The notes beneath the pieces were generated by a model. The model was not told where the DNA came from and ran no database searches. It was given only the letters and a program-made list of their open reading frames with translations. Of a DNA stretch of 64,000 nt, positions 27,300 to 35,636 are shown one piece after another. Every line of letters starts with the position of its first letter. Positions within the stretch are counted from its first letter, which is position 1. A program made the position numbers and the translations under genes. Source of the stretch: Myxococcales bacterium (GTDB lineage Bacteria > Myxococcota_A > Polyangia > Polyangiales > GCA-016699535); contig CP064980.1 of the NCBI GenBank assembly GCA_016699535.1, forward strand, positions 2,240,001 to 2,304,000, written 5' to 3'.

Positions 27300-27362
27300 T
27301 CTAAAAAGGTGCTAAAAAGGTGCCAGCCTGAGGTATCCCTAAAAAGGTAAAAAGGTGCCAAC
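27300..27362. repeat. REP-like repeat cluster, left of the RAYT gene
   Basis: Contains AAAAAGGTGCCA, AAAAAGGTGCT and a further AAAAAGGTGCC within about 60 bp, the reverse complement of the GGCACCTTT words found on the other side of the transposase at 28519-28550. The rest of 27279-27547 holds no gene that I can support. Confidence 0.6.
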
Positions 27363-27547
27363 GACTTTTAGTGGGAAGGCGCGGTAACATTCCTTTGGCT
27401 TTTGAGAGCTTGAAAACGGTGGTTGAATTTACTCGGCTCTGACCTTCGTTGCTTTGATGCGGGCCCTTGCGCAGGGTTGTTTTTCTTTTGAATTGGGTTT
27501 TGAGCGCAGCTATCCCTTGGACCAACCTTTTTGTCTAAGCGTGTTTG

Positions 27548-28468
27548 TTAGAAACAGAGTGTGGCGGTAATGCTTTCACAACCATCGAAACGCACAGGAT
27601 AGCGTGTGGGCGGGAAACTTCCCGGAGGGAAAACGGCATCTAGCCAATTGCCTTGAGCGACGCACATCGCTCCTTCTCGGAAGGTTTGAACGAAGCGATG
27701 CCATACCTCATCAAACGCTGCTCTTAGCTTGGGCTCGGTGCTATGACAGCGCGGTTGCGGACTGCGCTTTGAGCTTTTTGGTCGGTCGGTGGTTTTGATG
27801 CGCTTGGCTTTTGCGCTTCTAAGCAAGGCTTTGCCTGATGCTTGGCGCTCCTGCTTCAAACGCAAGGCATCGCTTTTTAGTTCTTGCTCAAGCATCATGC
27901 GCCAAGGCTTTGCCAGAGGCGTAATGCGCAAAGGAACCCTTTTTTCAAAAGCCTTGCTCTTTTTAGGGCATCCCGCCTGCCACCACCGGCTTCGGTCCAT
28001 CCAGCAAAAGCTTCTGCTTTTGTTCTGGAAGGTTTCAGGGAAACTGCTCAGTCCGGTATGCTGCCCTGCTTGGTTTACCAAACCCGCTTTGACAGGATTG
28101 TTTAGGGTGTAGACCATGCGTTCGATAAACGCGCCTTCATCAAGGATGGGGATGGCGCTGTAGCGACGCTGAAACATGGGGCCATTTCGGCCAAGGTGGC
28201 GGTTGATGTCCCGGGCTAGCATGCTTTGAAAACAGGCCATGAAATCGCTGAGGTTGCCAAGTGGCGCGCGAAGCACGAAGTGAAAATGGTTGGCCATAAA
28301 GACGAAGGCGAAGAGCTGTATTTCGTAAGTGGCGATGGCTTTGGCGAGACATCTGCCGATGATTTCGTTGACCTTATTGCTTGGTTTGAAAAAGAAACGC
28401 TGCTCAAAGGTGCGGTTGGTCACAAAATAGGCTTCTTCGGGCAAAAGACGACGTAGTGGGCGCGGCAT
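27548..28468 (-). mobile_element. REP-associated tyrosine transposase (RAYT, IS200/Y1-like)
   Basis: 306 residues. An N-terminal Y1-transposase domain begins RPLRRLLPEEAYFVTNRTFE. The HUH-type metal motif is MANHFHFVLRAP, and the candidate catalytic tyrosine follows in FQRRYSAIPI, then NNPVKAGLV, a hallmark of the family. The C-terminal 120 residues are basic and less conserved, as in RAYTs. Such single-copy transposases act on REP palindromes in trans and are usually domesticated. REP-like words lie on both sides (27300-27362 and 28519-28550) in opposite orientation. There is no sign of insertion-sequence ends. Confidence 0.88.
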
Positions 28469-28518
28469 GTTTACTTATCGACCGAGCCATCCTTCGGTTT
28501 CCTCATTTTCGTAAAAAT

Positions 28519-28700
28519 GTGCTTGGCACCTTTGCGGCACCTTTGCGCCTTTGCGGCCTGGCCTCCTATGGCAACTGAAACAGAGCAGCCCGAGACCGCT
28601 TTGAATAACGATAGACCGGAGCGTGCTTGATCTTCGGGCGTGATCTGGAGTTCTGGGGACACCTTACTTATCTCTAAAAAGGTTCAGTAGGGTGCCCTTA
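28519..28700. repeat. REP-like repeats and noncoding DNA upstream of the RAYT gene
   Basis: GTGCTTGGCAC at 28519-28529 is followed by CTTTGCGGCACCTTTGCG. A weaker CTAAAAAGGTTCAG and GGTGCCC lie near 28673-28696. The near-palindrome GTGCYTGGCAC recurs at 32832 and 32927. No gene is supported between 28469 and 28751. Confidence 0.55.
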
Positions 28701-28751
28701 GAACTAGAGTTTACGGTAAACGTAACAATGCATTTTCGGCCAAGTAGGGCT

Positions 28752-30509
28752 TTAGTATATGTACAAGCTGCCGCCTGAAGATGCGGTATCGCCTAGGGCA
28801 GCTGTGGCTCCGATAAACAGACTGTGACCACTGTCATCGAAGCAGAGGGAGCTTCCGAAATATTCTGCGAGTGTATTGTTTTTCGATTTGATGTAAGCGC
28901 TCTGCTCCCAGCTATCTTCGGTAGCACGAAAGACGTAAACGGCTCCTGCGTTATTGAGGTCGTCGTTGGACTGATCGCCGCCCACGCCAGTGGCGTTGCT
29001 TGCTTCAGAGTTGGCGCCTACGGCAAGCATGCTTCCATCCGAGCTCAAAGCGACACTGTGACCGAAATAGTCTCGTGGGTCTGTGTTGGAGGCCTTAACA
29101 TAGGCAATTTGGCTAAAGCCAGCGGCACTTTGCCGTTTGTACAAGTAAACCGCTCCGGCGCTTTCCATGTGGTTGCTTGTTTGATCTCCATCGATTCCCT
29201 GAGCACTGCTGTCTTCTTGCGGCGCACCCACAGCAAGAAGGCTGCCATCGGCACTGAGCGAGACTGCTGAGGCAAAATTGTCATCCGATTCAATTTCAGT
29301 GTTGGAGGCTTTTAGATAGGCTTGTTCAGTCCAGGAGCTACCACCACTCATTTCAAAAACATAGGCGGCGCCAGCGCCACTTTCGTTAGGGGCTCCTACT
29401 ACAAGGATGTTGCCCTCCGAACTTAGAGCAATAGCGCTGCCAAAGTTATCTTGCTTGTCGGTGTTTGAGGCCTTGATGTAAACTTGCTGAGCCCATGTGT
29501 CATCGCTCCGAGTAAAGAGATAGGCTGCTCCGGAATCGTTTTCTGCGTTGTCCTCCTGGTCACCATCGATTCCAGTGGCCGAGCTGTCTTCCCCTGTGGC
29601 TCCTACCGCCAGGGTGTTTCCATCGGCGCTTAGCGCAACAGCCATGCCAAAATTATCGAGCATTTCAGCGTTTGAAGCTTTGAGATAGGCTTGCTCAGAC
29701 CACGAACCATCAGACGATTTCGTAAAAACATATACAGCTCCGGACTCCATCGGGTTATCTTTTCCGTTCATGCCCGGTTCCGCGCTGCCCTCGCTGGGGG
29801 CCCCCACCGCAAGCGTGCTTCCATCAGCGCTAAGCGCTAAGTCTGTCCCAAAGGTATCGTAGTCTTTGCCATTCGAGGCTTTGATGTAAGCTTGCTGAGA
29901 CCATTCACCATGATCGTCAACGGTAAAAAGATAAACGGCGCCCGAGCCGGGGCTATCGTTATTGCTTCCATCGCCATCGATGCCCGTTGCTGAGCTCCCC
30001 TCGTAGCGAGCGCTGATAGCGACGGTGGTTCCATCAGCGCTTGAGGCGACAGCAAAGCCAAAGTAATCTCCTGGCTCAGCGTTGGTGGAATTAAGAACGC
30101 CGATGGTGTCGAGCATGTATTCGGCTGTGCTGATTGTTCTAGACTCCGCGCAGCCAAGGGCGTTGCATGCTTGCAACTTGTAGCGCGCGCTCTGCCATGG
30201 ATAGTCATAGACGGCAATGCGATGTGCAAAGTCCGTGGTCTCAGGACTCAAATCTTCGCCAAGCGGTGTGTACGCTTCGCTGCCTTCGCTATCGAATAGG
30301 AGTTGGTAGCTTTCAATGCCTTCGATAGCTTCCCAATGAAAGGTTAAGGTTTTAACCGAAGGCTGAACTTCGAGTTTAGGTGTCGGGGTGCCTGTAACGG
30401 CCAAACATTGTCCATCAACTTCGTGCTGCTCCTCGGGACATTGTGTATCTGAGCATGCTCCGCTCAAGAAGAACAACAACAAGAGAGCCAAATTCGCAAA
30501 ACATTTCAT
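28752..30509 (-). CDS. Seven-repeat FG-GAP (integrin-alpha-like) lipoprotein, copy 1
   Basis: 585 residues. The lipobox is LSGAC at the N terminus, then a small Cys-containing segment (CPEEQHEVDGQC), then an FN3-like domain of about 90 residues. After it come seven repeats of roughly 62 residues: Y-I/L-K-A-S-N-T, then D-x-F-G, then V-A-L-S-A-D-G-x-T-L-A-V-G-A, an acidic GIDGDQ loop and S-G-A-V-Y-V-F. Seven blades fit a closed beta-propeller with calcium-binding loops. A role in surface binding or adhesion is inferred. It is a paralogue of the next gene upstream (30639-32438), clearly a tandem duplication. Blade 4 is shortened. Confidence 0.85.
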   Translation of the reverse strand: MKCFANLALLLLFFLSGACSDTQCPEEQHEVDGQCLAVTGTPTPKLEVQPSVKTLTFHWEAIEGIESYQLLFDSEGSEAYTPLGEDLSPETTDFAHRIAVYDYPWQSARYKLQACNALGCAESRTISTAEYMLDTIGVLNSTNAEPGDYFGFAVASSADGTTVAISARYEGSSATGIDGDGSNNDSPGSGAVYLFTVDDHGEWSQQAYIKASNGKDYDTFGTDLALSADGSTLAVGAPSEGSAEPGMNGKDNPMESGAVYVFTKSSDGSWSEQAYLKASNAEMLDNFGMAVALSADGNTLAVGATGEDSSATGIDGDQEDNAENDSGAAYLFTRSDDTWAQQVYIKASNTDKQDNFGSAIALSSEGNILVVGAPNESGAGAAYVFEMSGGSSWTEQAYLKASNTEIESDDNFASAVSLSADGSLLAVGAPQEDSSAQGIDGDQTSNHMESAGAVYLYKRQSAAGFSQIAYVKASNTDPRDYFGHSVALSSDGSMLAVGANSEASNATGVGGDQSNDDLNNAGAVYVFRATEDSWEQSAYIKSKNNTLAEYFGSSLCFDDSGHSLFIGATAALGDTASSGGSLYIY

Positions 30510-30638
30510 ACAACAACAACCTCAATCTGCACGCTACAATAATCCCCATGAGATAGCCAGCGAGCATGCGCGTGAGCCCCGAGACAAACTACTTAACTGT
30601 GTAAGATTCCCGTCGGCAAAAAGCGCGAAACCGGACGA

Positions 30639-32438
30639 TCAATAGAGGTAAACTGTCCCGGTGGAGATGTCTGCACCCTCGACGCCGGGAGCGCCTGCAA
30701 ACAAACTGTCACCGTGCTCATCGAGGCTGAGGGAAATTCCAAAGAACTCCGCGAACTCAGTGGAGATTGGCGTGTTGTCCTTCAATTTGACGTAAGCGAT
30801 TTGTGACCAGTTGGTTTTTGAATGGCGAAATACATAGATAGCGCCGGCATATTCAAAATCATTGTTGGATTGATCACCATTGATGCCTACGGCGTTGCTT
30901 GCCTCCCAGACGGCACCCACAGCTAAAGTGCTCCCGTCGGCACTCAAGGCCAAGCTAAAGCCAAAACCATCACCTGTATCGGTATTGGATGCTTTGATGT
31001 AGGTCGTTTGGCTCCAACTGCTGTTTTCTGCGCGCTCGAAAAGGTAAACAGCTCCTGCTTCTGGCATGTGGTTGCTTAGCTGATCGCCATCAATGCCTCG
31101 CGCGCTGCTAGCTTCGTTGAAGGTGCTAACACCCAATAGATTTCCATCTGCGCTCAGTGCCACTGCACTTCCAAAATTATCGTCTGCATCAGTGTTGGAT
31201 GCTTTTAGGTAGGCCTGCTGAAACCAATCGTTGTCGCTACCGCGTACGAAAACGTAGGTGGCGCCGGCTTCGCTAGCGGAATCGTCGTTTGGATCGGTGT
31301 TTGCACTATCTTCGTAGATTGCTCCCACCGCAAGGGTGGTACCATCACCACTCAGTGCGACTGCGGCTCCAAAGTAATCGCCCGCACCAGTGTTGGATGC
31401 TTTTATATAGGCCTGCTGAGACCATGTTTCATTGCTTCGAGTAAACACGTACACAGCTCCTGAACTTTGCGCTTGGTTATCCGCTTGATCCCCGTTAATG
31501 CCGGTAGCTGAGCTTTTTTCGCCTCTTGCCCCCACAGCCAGGGTGTCGCCATCTGCACTGAGAGCAACAGTTGTTCCAAAAAAATCCCCGACCTCGGTAT
31601 TTGAGGCTTTGATGTAAGCCTGCTGGGACCACACCCCCTCTGCTGATCGCGTAAACGCGTAGACGGCTCCAGAGGCTGGAGCATCATTATTATCTTCTCC
31701 ATCGATACCAGTGCTGCTGCTACCTTCTCTCCAAGCCCCCACAACCAGAGTGCTTCCGTCGGCACTCAGAGCTAAACTGGAGCCAAAGTGATCGCCAGCG
31801 TCGGTATTCGATGCTTTGATGTACGCTTGCTGAAGCCATCCGGAGTCACCGTCGTTGACAAAAACATACACGGCTCCCGAGCCGCTGCTGCCGTTATCGC
31901 TTTCGTTACCATTGATACCGGTAGCCGAACTACTTTCTCCTGGAGCACTGATGGCAAGGGTGTTTCCATCCGCGCTTGTTGCAACAATACTACCAAACGA
32001 ATCATTGAGATCCGCATTGCTAGCTTCAAGAACACCTATAGTGTCAAGCATGAGTTCGGTCGTGCCGATGGCGTCCGACTCAACGCAGCCAAGCGCGTTG
32101 CAGGCTTGCACTTTGTATTGCGCAGTGTCCCAGGGGTAAAGATAGACTGAGAGCTGATGTGCATAACTTAGAGTCTCAGCGCTCAAGTCCTCGCCAAGCT
32201 GTGTGTATTCTTCCGTGCCATCACTGTCCTGCAGTAGCTTGTAGTTGTCGGCCCCCTCGATAGCGTTCCAACTGAAGTTTAGCGTTTTGACCGAAGGCTG
32301 CACTGTGAGCTCGGGTGTTTGAGTGATCACAAACACACATTGCCCGTCGACTAGGTCATTGCCCTCAGGGCACTGTTCATCAGAGCAAGCGCACATCAGA
32401 ACTACAAGAATCAACCCGATTTCCCTAAGATTTTTCAT
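30639..32438 (-). CDS. Seven-repeat FG-GAP (integrin-alpha-like) lipoprotein, copy 2
   Basis: 599 residues with the same design as its neighbour: signal ending in LMCAC, a CPEGNDLVDGQC segment, an FN3-like domain whose text aligns closely with the paralogue (QPSVKTLNFSWNAIEGADNY), then seven blades. The DNA of successive blades is very similar, especially around GCATTGGATGCTTTTATGTA-like stretches, so recombination between blades and between the two genes is possible. It is separated from the downstream copy by 129 bp with no gene. Outer-membrane or surface location is inferred from the lipoprotein signal. Confidence 0.85.
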   Translation of the reverse strand: MKNLREIGLILVVLMCACSDEQCPEGNDLVDGQCVFVITQTPELTVQPSVKTLNFSWNAIEGADNYKLLQDSDGTEEYTQLGEDLSAETLSYAHQLSVYLYPWDTAQYKVQACNALGCVESDAIGTTELMLDTIGVLEASNADLNDSFGSIVATSADGNTLAISAPGESSSATGINGNESDNGSSGSGAVYVFVNDGDSGWLQQAYIKASNTDAGDHFGSSLALSADGSTLVVGAWREGSSSTGIDGEDNNDAPASGAVYAFTRSAEGVWSQQAYIKASNTEVGDFFGTTVALSADGDTLAVGARGEKSSATGINGDQADNQAQSSGAVYVFTRSNETWSQQAYIKASNTGAGDYFGAAVALSGDGTTLAVGAIYEDSANTDPNDDSASEAGATYVFVRGSDNDWFQQAYLKASNTDADDNFGSAVALSADGNLLGVSTFNEASSARGIDGDQLSNHMPEAGAVYLFERAENSSWSQTTYIKASNTDTGDGFGFSLALSADGSTLAVGAVWEASNAVGINGDQSNNDFEYAGAIYVFRHSKTNWSQIAYVKLKDNTPISTEFAEFFGISLSLDEHGDSLFAGAPGVEGADISTGTVYLY

Positions 32439-32501
32439 CTGCCATTAACCTCTTGTTGTCTAACTACATCGAAGCAGAGAGAGCTAACAAGGTTTTTTGC
32501 A

Positions 32502-32638
32502 GGATCCAGGATCCCATCAAAAAACAGCGCAAAATCAACTGCATAGAAACCACACCGCGATAGTTTAAATTTCAAATTATCGCGGCGTGGTTTCTAAGGC
32601 GTTGATATCATGAGCGGAAAAAGAAGGGATCCTGGATC
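32502..32638. repeat. Nested inverted-repeat element (MITE-like palindrome)
   Basis: Outer arms 32503-32515 and 32626-32638 are perfect 13-bp inverted repeats (GATCCAGGATCCC). Inner arms 32544-32566 and 32574-32596 are 23 bp with two mismatches and carry the word ACCACRCCGCGATA, around a 7-base centre. The whole could fold into one long cruciform or hairpin of about 137 bases. It carries no open frame of note. Confidence 0.7.
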
Positions 32639-32656
32639 TGTCGGGAGCCTTCAAGT

Positions 32657-32797
32657 ATAGCGACTGCAGGCGATCGGATTTATTGGACGGAAGAGGATGC
32701 CATCCGATCGGCGACTCTGAATGGAGAAGACATCCAAATTGCAGCATCAGAGATTCCATCTCCCAACGAACTCTCTGTGATAGCAGTTCAGGATTAG
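32657..32797 (+). pseudogene. 3' fragment of a YWTD/LDL-receptor-B-like propeller gene
   Basis: Frame from 32657 to the TAG at 32795-32797 reads as a natural protein end with the word GDRIYWTEEDAIRSATLNGE, the pattern of an LDL-receptor class B (YWTD) beta-propeller blade, and no start codon. It begins right after the nested palindrome, so the rest of the gene seems to have been lost or replaced at that point. Confidence 0.5.
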
Positions 32798-32826
32798 TAA
32801 GAGGTGTCACGTGGCATAAGCTCCTC

Positions 32827-32955
32827 ATAATGTGCCTGGCACTTTTGAGGGAACGCTACAGGAGTCGCTGCGCAGGGGTTAAATCGGGGGACACGAGATT
32901 TGTTTGGACACCTTGCCACAAAAAATGTGCCTGGCACGTTTTAGGCACGTTTTAG
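32827..32955. repeat. Two REP-like palindromes
   Basis: GTGCCTGGCAC occurs at 32832-32842 and 32927-32937, the second followed by GTTTTAGGCACGTTTTAGGG. A GGGGACAC word between them also appears near 28656. The remainder of the 32439-33063 gap beyond the palindrome, fragment and these repeats shows nothing further. Confidence 0.6.
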
Positions 32956-33063
32956 GGAAGACTGCGGGGGCCGTCGTTTAGTTTCTGAAATTTGAGAACA
33001 ATTGCTGAGTTTATGGGTTGCTGAAAGTTGGGCGGTTTTGTGCTATTCTTGTAGGCGTAGACG

Positions 33064-33294
33064 ATGGGCAAGGTTCAACCCAATAATCCGCTTCATGGCC
33101 TTACTTTAAAAAGTATTGTTGAAGATTTGGTGCAGAGGCGTGGCTTTGCGGATTTGGCGCGGGAGATTCCTATTCGCTGTTTTGAGTTTGATCCCAGCAT
33201 AAAATCTGCTCTTACCTTTCTTCGCAAGACCGAATGGGCTCGGAAAAAAGTGGAAAAACTCTACTTAGCGGATCATTTTGAACGAGATTTCTAG
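33064..33294 (+). CDS. VF530-family (DUF2132) DNA-binding protein
   Basis: 76-residue protein matching the compact VF530 family from end to end: NNPLHGLTLKSIVEDLV, then PIRCFEFDPSIKSALTFLRK and TEWARKKVEKLYL. The family's solved member folds as a small helical protein proposed to bind DNA. Stand-alone gene with about 120 bp to the next. It lies just after the repeat-rich accessory zone. Confidence 0.9.
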   Translation: MGKVQPNNPLHGLTLKSIVEDLVQRRGFADLAREIPIRCFEFDPSIKSALTFLRKTEWARKKVEKLYLADHFERDF

Positions 33295-33416
33295 GCCTGG
33301 GCCATTGGGGGCATCGCTAGATGCCGCACCATCTACGAACAAAAAAAACAGGGCAAAAACGCGAGCACTATGCTACGAAAAAGGCATCGTGTTCCTGGAT
33401 TCTGAGAGTTTTATAA

Positions 33417-33938
33417 ATGGCTGTTATGTTAAAGATTATGTTTTCGGTTTGGAGCGCTGCGCTAGTGCTTGGTGCGTGCATGGCTCATACCTCCGATGGA
33501 GCGCAGGATGCGGCTACAGAAGGCTTGCTCGCTCAGGGCCAGCATAGCCAAAGGCTTGATGGTTCAGAAACCGTTAGTACAAGGTTTCAGCTTTTTGCCG
33601 ATGGACAGTTAGTGGCTCAAAGCTCGTTCCGCCGCCGCTTTGCCTCGACTAGGCAAAGTTGTGCTCAAAGTAGTTTCGTTCTTCTGAACGCAAAGCGAGA
33701 AATAATGTACGAACGAAGCTCAGCCAAGCTTTGTCTTTTTTTTAGTGGTTCTGAATCAAAACGAAAATACAGCAAAGTAAAAGAACAATCGCTGTCTGTA
33801 GCCATTCCTGTTGCACTTCTCGATGCTGCGAAGTACCTCGCTGTGCTTCATCATCGTCCGGAGCAAACGCCTAGCGCACTGCTCACTCGGCGCCTGACGG
33901 GCCAAGGAATATTCAAGATTCCGGCCAAAAATCCATAG
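33417..33938 (+). CDS. Small lipoprotein of unknown function
   Basis: 173 residues (170 if the second Met at 33426 starts it). The signal peptide ends in VLGAC, a good lipobox. The mature part is basic, contains three further cysteines and no motif I recognise. The first ATG has a GAGAG sequence about 10 bases upstream. Possibly anchored in the inner or outer membrane. A real gene is likely given the clean lipoprotein signal, but no homologue came to mind. Confidence 0.6.
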   Translation: MAVMLKIMFSVWSAALVLGACMAHTSDGAQDAATEGLLAQGQHSQRLDGSETVSTRFQLFADGQLVAQSSFRRRFASTRQSCAQSSFVLLNAKREIMYERSSAKLCLFFSGSESKRKYSKVKEQSLSVAIPVALLDAAKYLAVLHHRPEQTPSALLTRRLTGQGIFKIPAKNP

Positions 33939-34194
33939 TGGTGCGCAGGTTGTCCTGATCCAAGAATTTGCTTTGTTGAAATACGCCGGAAACATTTGTT
34001 CGTTATAGTTTCCCACTATCAAAGGGAGGCAACTATGGCGGGGATGAATCCGGCGAACCTGAGTTGGATGCTTATATCGACTTGCTTGCGAGCACTTTGC
34101 AGCCTGTGTGCTTTTGAAGCCCAGTGTTGATTAAGACGACGCTCTTGATACTTTTGGCGCAGCAAGGCCGTTCAGTACTTGTGCCCACTGCGGA
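33939..34194. other. Gap with possible coding remnant
   Basis: A GGGAGG ribosome-like site at 34024-34029 precedes an ATG at 34035 giving only 31 codons. In another frame, 34038-34118 reads like a natural protein stretch (GGDESGEPELDAYIDLLAS) ending in a stop, without a start. It may be a relic of a lost gene. Nothing else is supported here. Confidence 0.25.
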
Positions 34195-35520
34195 GTGGGA
34201 CTTGGTGAAAAAGTAGTGAAAAGGCGCTCGCTTTTCCCATGCCTTCACGTAGCCGGCATGGCAAGTCTGTTCATTGGTTCAACAGTTCTTGCTCAAGATA
34301 CATCTTCATCTGCGCTGCTCGAAGAAGAAACACTACAAACCGAGACTCCAAGTCCCACTGAAGAAAAAGAAACAACGTCGATACCAACCCCGACAGCAAC
34401 CTCCGAATCTGCGGGTGAGCCACCCATCGGACACAAGCCACAGTCCGTATCTGTTGTTCACGATAGTGAAGAAGCCTCCGATGAAACAAGTCATTGGTAT
34501 GACGCAATCGACTTTCAAGCCTTTGTCGATGCCTATGCCAGACTGGATTGGAACTTTCCAAAGCCGCAAACAGAAACTGGCATGAACCGCGGTTATGATT
34601 TTTCAAATGGTTTTTCGTTTGCGTGGGTCGGGCTAGATTTGTCGTATGATAGTGGGCCTGTCGGGGGGAGCATTCAGTTGCGCTTTGGACCTTCGGTGCC
34701 ACGTCTGCTTGGCGGCGATGCTGTGAGCTTTTCTTTCGATAACGTCAAACAAGCCTTTGTTTCATGGCGTCCTTTTGAAAGTCTACAGCTTGATTTTGGC
34801 CAGTTCGATACTGTGTATGGCATTGAAGTGGCCGATAGCCAATACAACATGAACTACACAAGAGGCACACTTTACTTTGTGGGCCAGCCCTTCTATCACA
34901 GCGGTTTGCGCGCACGCTTGAGTCTTTCGGAGATGTTTTCCCTCACCGGTCTTGTCGTCAATGGATGGAACAACACCATTGATAACAACATAGGAAAAAC
35001 CTATGGCATCCAACTAAACTTTGATCTGCAAGACACTTTGCATGCAGCATTGGGATACCTCGGTGGCCCTGAGCAAGCGGATACCGACGATGCCGGAGCA
35101 AAGATACCTAACGCCAATGAACAATGGCGCCATTTTGTGGATGTGCTCGCAAGTATTCATGCAAGCGAAAAGCTTTCTTTGGACGTGAATGCAGATCTTG
35201 GCGCTGAAGACATTGGAAGCAGTTACGCTTTTTGGTGGGGCGTCATGGTCGGGGCCCGTTACTCGTTTGTAGACAGTTTTGCTTTGGCGCTCCGAGGTGA
35301 ATATTTTTCGGACAAGGATGCCTTTCTGTTGGGTGTCGCCGATTTAGATTTGATCACCGGCACACTAACCTTGGATTATCAGCCTTCAAAACACCTGATC
35401 ATTCGCCTCGATAACCGTGTGGATATGGCTTCCAACAACATTTATCCGCGCGGCACCAACCAACTCGAACAGCTTTCTGTCTCATCTGTCCTAGGGCTCG
35501 TCGCTATGGTGGGAAACTGA
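34195..35520 (+). CDS. Outer-membrane beta-barrel porin-like protein
   Basis: 441 residues from a GTG at 34195; a GTG at 34216 would put the basic residues right at the start of the signal peptide, which ends STVLA-QD, and is an equally good choice. A Ser/Thr/Glu-rich linker of about 70 residues is followed by amphipathic beta strands typical of a barrel: QAFVDAYARLDWNF, FAWVGLDLSYDSG, and later LDFGQFDTVYGIEVADSQ and YTRGTLYFVGQPFYHSG. These match proteins annotated as outer-membrane beta-barrel (BBP2-like). The C terminus ends in Asn rather than the usual Phe. Transport substrate unknown. Confidence 0.8.
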   Translation: MGLGEKVVKRRSLFPCLHVAGMASLFIGSTVLAQDTSSSALLEEETLQTETPSPTEEKETTSIPTPTATSESAGEPPIGHKPQSVSVVHDSEEASDETSHWYDAIDFQAFVDAYARLDWNFPKPQTETGMNRGYDFSNGFSFAWVGLDLSYDSGPVGGSIQLRFGPSVPRLLGGDAVSFSFDNVKQAFVSWRPFESLQLDFGQFDTVYGIEVADSQYNMNYTRGTLYFVGQPFYHSGLRARLSLSEMFSLTGLVVNGWNNTIDNNIGKTYGIQLNFDLQDTLHAALGYLGGPEQADTDDAGAKIPNANEQWRHFVDVLASIHASEKLSLDVNADLGAEDIGSSYAFWWGVMVGARYSFVDSFALALRGEYFSDKDAFLLGVADLDLITGTLTLDYQPSKHLIIRLDNRVDMASNNIYPRGTNQLEQLSVSSVLGLVAMVGN

Positions 35521-35572
35521 AAAAGGCGTTAGCCTCCGCCCTTGATTTAACTTCATTTGTATACGCCTTTTT
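35520..35572. terminator. Bidirectional hairpin terminator
   Basis: A 10-bp inverted repeat, AAAAAGGCGT at 35520-35529 and ACGCCTTTTT at 35563-35572, begins at the last base of the barrel gene's stop codon. A-rich and T-rich ends allow termination in both directions between this gene and the convergent lipoprotein gene ending at 35637. Confidence 0.6.
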
Positions 35573-35636
35573 GGAACTTGGATCGGTCGGGGTGGGGCAA
35601 TAACGGGGCTCAGCACAGGTCGATAATGGCGTTAGG

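Noticed and set aside
27301..27525. Minus-strand frame of 74 codons downstream of the RAYT gene
   Set aside because: Lies in the REP-like repeat region with no start signal or motif.
28824..29270. Plus-strand open frame within the FG-GAP gene
   Set aside because: Shadow of the strongly repetitive minus-strand gene; no family motif.
34035..34130. 31-codon frame with a good GGGAGG site
   Set aside because: Short, with odd composition; another frame at the same place looks more protein-like, so this is kept only as a possible remnant.
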